Assembly (NCBI RefSeq): GCF_022201045.2
Contig: NC_068560.1
Coordinates: 5,736,001 to 5,800,000 of the forward strand
Direction: 5' to 3'
DNA from: Citrus sinensis
Lineage: Eukaryota; Streptophyta; Magnoliopsida; Sapindales; Rutaceae
Length of the DNA: 64,000 nucleotides
Shown here: positions 61,071 through 64,000 of the stretch, one piece after another
Layout of the letters: each line of letters opens with the position of its first letter
Position numbering within the stretch: position 1 is the first letter of the stretch
Notes under the pieces: generated by a model
Told to the model about the DNA's origin: nothing
Databases searched by the model: none
Seen by the model: the letters and a program-made list of their open reading frames with translations, nothing else
Translations under genes and position numbers: made by a program

Positions 61071-61748
61071 TTTGGACGATTGGAGTACTCAGTTTTTGGG
61101 GGTTGTTGGGCTGGTGAGTTTTACGAGAGACAGAAGGGCATGGCGGTAAAGAAGGAAATGAGTACTGTTCAATTTCAATGATTGTGATATTGAAGATGGG
61201 GGTGATATAACATCTGGGCCCCTAATATTTTATGTTTTCTCAAGTTCAGAGATATTTTGAATATTTGTGTCAAAATAGAAACGAGTCTTTCTACTTTATA
61301 TTTGCTATAACCGCTATAAGGTATTACTGGATAAAGAAAACTAAAAATATCACTAAACGACAATTTAAATGAGATTTTATGTCCTCTCAAAAAAAAAAAA
61401 AATATTTTATGTATTATTTGAAGAGTCACATAAGAAAAAAAATATTCTAAGAGGCTCTTTGAAGAGAGAAAAGGAATTTAAAAAATCTTACTTGAAGAGA
61501 CTTTTAGAATCTTTAATTTAGTATTATATTATTTTAGTATTATATAATTCATAAAGAAAAAGATGTGTTATAATCATTATTATTGTTTTAGTGGAAAATA
61601 AATTTGATCAAAATAATATGAATATATTTTTATTTGAAGAGTTTTTTAAAAAATAATTAAATTTTTTACTCTTATATTTACCACATATACAAGTAAAAAA
61701 TTATTTGAAGAATTCAATTAGATAAGTTTTTTGGTGACACTCTAATTG
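61071..61748 (-). promoter_or_regulatory. Promoter and 5' UTR region of the CCDC47-like gene, then AT-rich spacer
   Basis: The region immediately upstream (plus-strand 61071-61200) is GC-richer and probably holds the 5' UTR. Beyond that the sequence is AT-rich with no gene. No specific element can be assigned. Confidence 0.4.
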
Positions 61749-61756
61749 GCTTACAT

Positions 61757-62074
61757 CAGGGGCGGATCTATATAGGGACCAGCATGGGCCCTGGCCCCTA
61801 TAAAGAAAAAAAAAGTTTAATACTTAATATTTTATATTAAATTTATTCTATTTGATTTTTATTTCATGAAAGAACCCAAAGTGCAAGTTTAGGAGATTTT
61901 ATAATTTTATTTGTTCACTTGCCTGTATGTTTTGAAACAAAATGTGAACTTTGATTAAAGTACTTTATTTTCTATTATATTAATAATTACTTATTCATAT
62001 TAAAAAATTTATTGATTTTTTTTTAAAAAAAATGCTTTGTCCCCTCCAGCCAAGATTGGCTTGTTCCGCCCCTG
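61757..62074. mobile_element. hAT-type MITE, 318 bp
   Basis: Ends CAGGGGCGGA and TCCGCCCCTG (one internal mismatch) are terminal inverted repeats. The 8 bp flanks are GCTTACAT (61749-61756) and GCTCACAT (62075-62082), a hAT-like target duplication with one mismatch. There is no ORF. Confidence 0.82.
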
Positions 62075-62154
62075 GCTCACATGACCCGACCTTATTTAAA
62101 GATTGATGCCGGCTTAAATTTCAATATTGCATTCTCTTGTTATAGAGTAAAAGT

Positions 62155-62228
62155 CTACATAGATATATTGATTGGATTATATATCCTTGTGCTACATAGA
62201 TATATTGATTGGATTATATATCCTTGTG
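62155..62228. repeat. 37 bp tandem duplication
   Basis: CTACATAGATATATTGATTG followed by GATTATATATCCTTGTG occurs twice head to tail. Confidence 0.9.
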
Positions 62229-62229
62229 C

Positions 62230-63570
62230 CTGAAATAGAAATAAAACGCAATTGCAGAGTAGATACATTCGAAAACGGCAGCGTAAGCCAATAAAATAGT
62301 TTTATAACCTAAAGGCCTTTTACGTGGAGCTGGATAGTCGAATTACCAAGCTAGGTATCTTCTCTTTCCAACTCCATGCAAAAGATCAGTGTCACAGACT
62401 CACAATGGAAAATAACATAGCTAAAATTGCATATAGAATTTAATTATTGGGAGAAATCTGCTCGAACACTAGCATTGGAAGCTTCATGATGAAGTTGAAC
62501 ACATGAAAGATCTGCTCTCTAGTGGTCTACTCTCGGTAAGTGATGAGACACACATTAAAAATATTTAATTTTAGTTTATTACTAGTGTGCAAAAGCCTTT
62601 TGATGAGAAGGCGAAAATAGATTATCTAAACTAATAAATTTCTGTGAATACATATCTAGTTATTCTCTAGTGCAGACAATTGGTTTTATGATCTAGGAAA
62701 AATGTTGCAATGCATAAATATTTTACTAGCTATACCGTAAAAATATGCATCTACATGAAATTTTGTGTAAACACCCACACTTAAGAATAAATGTGCTTTT
62801 ATATTATCAAGTAAGGAATTCCGTACTTTATTAAAGTGCATTGTTTCTATTATTAAAACATTATCTATAATAGAAAAATTTTTCAATCTAGGATTAAAGT
62901 CCGAGACCAATTTATGGTGTCGTAAATCGACTTTTATAATTTTGTAAATTGATTTACGACATCGTAAATCCTTCTCGAATTTTAATCTCGGATCCTAAGC
63001 CACGACTCTTCCTCTAGACAACTTAGGCAGTTGCCTAGAGTCTTACTACATATGAAGGTCCCAAAATTTTTCAAAAATTATAACTATTAGATTATTGATT
63101 TATAAGTGTTATTATTTTATAATAATCTTTTCTGTAAATAATATATTAAATCCCTACAAAATCTCTTTTTAACGTTAGAATTAACAGTTTTTATCTTGTT
63201 TACAAAATCTCTATTTAACATTATTTCCTTTAAAACTCTATAAAAATGACATATTTGTTCACTTATTATCCATTCATACTTTTTATCAATTAAAAGAAAA
63301 AGCCACGGCACATTCAAGTACTTAAGGAAAAAAAATGCTTTCTTTAATTTTTGTCTAAAAAATAAAAAAAATCAACTATTTTCATTAATCACTATTACTT
63401 CAAGCATCAATCCATCAAAGTTAAAATCCAAGTTGTTTCATTTTATTATATTCTTAATTAATTGTGTTATTCAATTGTTTTTTTTAATTATTATTGTGTT
63501 CAAAGGTTGTTTTCTTTTAATTATCTAGTATATTTGTTTGCTTGTCTACTCTTCTTTCATTAAAAAAAAT
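62230..63570. other. AT-rich intergenic with a small hairpin
   Basis: No gene is seen. TGTCGTAAATC (62918-62928) and GATTTACGACA (62951-62961) form an 11 bp perfect stem with a 22 nt loop. The 62990-63570 part may be the 5' terminal region of the hAT element that follows. Confidence 0.4.
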
Positions 63571-64000
63571 GTCTACTAGAAAATATGCATTACAGTATGA
63601 AAATTTTTTAAAAAAAGAATAAAAAAGTTAGTTTAATCTCAAAAACGAGCTCTTGATAAATTTGTCAAAAGTGGTAAAAAAAGATGTGAATTTGAGTGAA
63701 GAATCAATAATTGATGAACAAACTCAAAATCAATTAAAAGATGATGAACCGGTTAATGAAAAAATGACATTGAAGATAATAATGATTAGATTTATGATAA
63801 TACCCTTACAAGAGATTGTAATAAATATGTAAATGAAGATTAAAATACAAATGAAACTAAATATCTTGTAGATGGGAAAATAAAGATAATAAATTAAGAG
63901 ATTCCCTAGTAGAGAAAGGTACGGTTAAAGATAATGATTTAGTTTTTCCAAAGGATGAGTTTTCTAGTCATTTCTCTACTACATATTACATTAAGATCAA
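63571..64000 (+). pseudogene. Decayed hAT-family transposase, 5' part (runs off the window)
   Basis: An ATG at 63571 opens with MSTRKYALQYENFLKK, the usual start of plant TTF-type zinc-finger/hAT transposase-like proteins, followed by stops and frameshifts. Near the end the frame NKLRDSLVEKGTVKDNDLVF, then PKDEFSSHFSTTYY, is the conserved N-terminal block of that family. The catalytic part would lie beyond 64000. Confidence 0.65.

Noticed and set aside
1..64000. CRISPR arrays, operons, riboswitches or prokaryotic signals
   Set aside because: None seen; gene structure is that of a plant nuclear genome.

Overview
The window is nuclear DNA from a flowering plant. Genes have many GT-AG introns, intergenic DNA is AT-rich, and there are plant gene families, MITEs, SINE-like retroposons, a Ty1/copia element and an endogenous pararetrovirus. 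The proteins look like those of a woody eudicot, most probably Citrus or a close relative; that is inference from sequence style, and no database was searched.

Layout. A glyoxalase-I-family gene (minus, 30-1609) opens the window. From 1.7 to 9.7 kb there are no genes, only nested small transposons, a SINE tail and microsatellites. A PORR-domain organelle RNA-splicing gene (minus, 9737-11055) and the 12-exon SART1/DOT2 spliceosome gene (plus, 11978-18405) are divergent, with a tRNA-Lys(UUU) gene between them. From 19.8 to 28.0 kb lies a rearranged, defective endogenous caulimovirid of florendovirus type, bounded on both sides by (TA)n tracts. A 14-exon EMB8-like alpha/beta hydrolase (plus, 28616-39024) follows; its 4.5 kb intron 6 holds an antisense, 3'-truncated copia element. 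Next are an intronless gene resembling the RNA polymerase I factor TAF1C (plus, 40197-42929) and an 11-exon GH37 trehalase (minus, 44084-47234). The 47-56 kb stretch is a graveyard: an LSM3 fragment, an unidentified gene relic and an unprocessed ATAD3 pseudogene. A CCDC47-type (At5g49945-like) ER membrane protein gene (minus, 56154-61070) follows. The right end carries a hAT MITE and the start of a decayed hAT transposase gene.

The active genes look like unrelated housekeeping functions: methylglyoxal detoxification family, organelle and nuclear RNA splicing, lipid/ester hydrolase, rRNA transcription, trehalose breakdown and ER membrane-protein biogenesis. I see no operon-like logic or new multi-gene system. 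All six spliced gene models join in frame with consistent splice sites and whole-codon totals.

The most interesting structures are genomic. (1) A 603 bp patch copied from 52245-52847 into intron 1 of the CCDC47-like gene at 57175-57777 is flanked by a 100 bp duplication of the target, the signature of patch-mediated double-strand-break repair. (2) The endogenous virus is two oppositely oriented pieces meeting at a 19 bp palindrome, with (TA)n at both borders and a direct-repeat/TATA/CT-tract promoter-like module still visible. (3) An apparent SINE family shares a conserved 3' tail at two sites.
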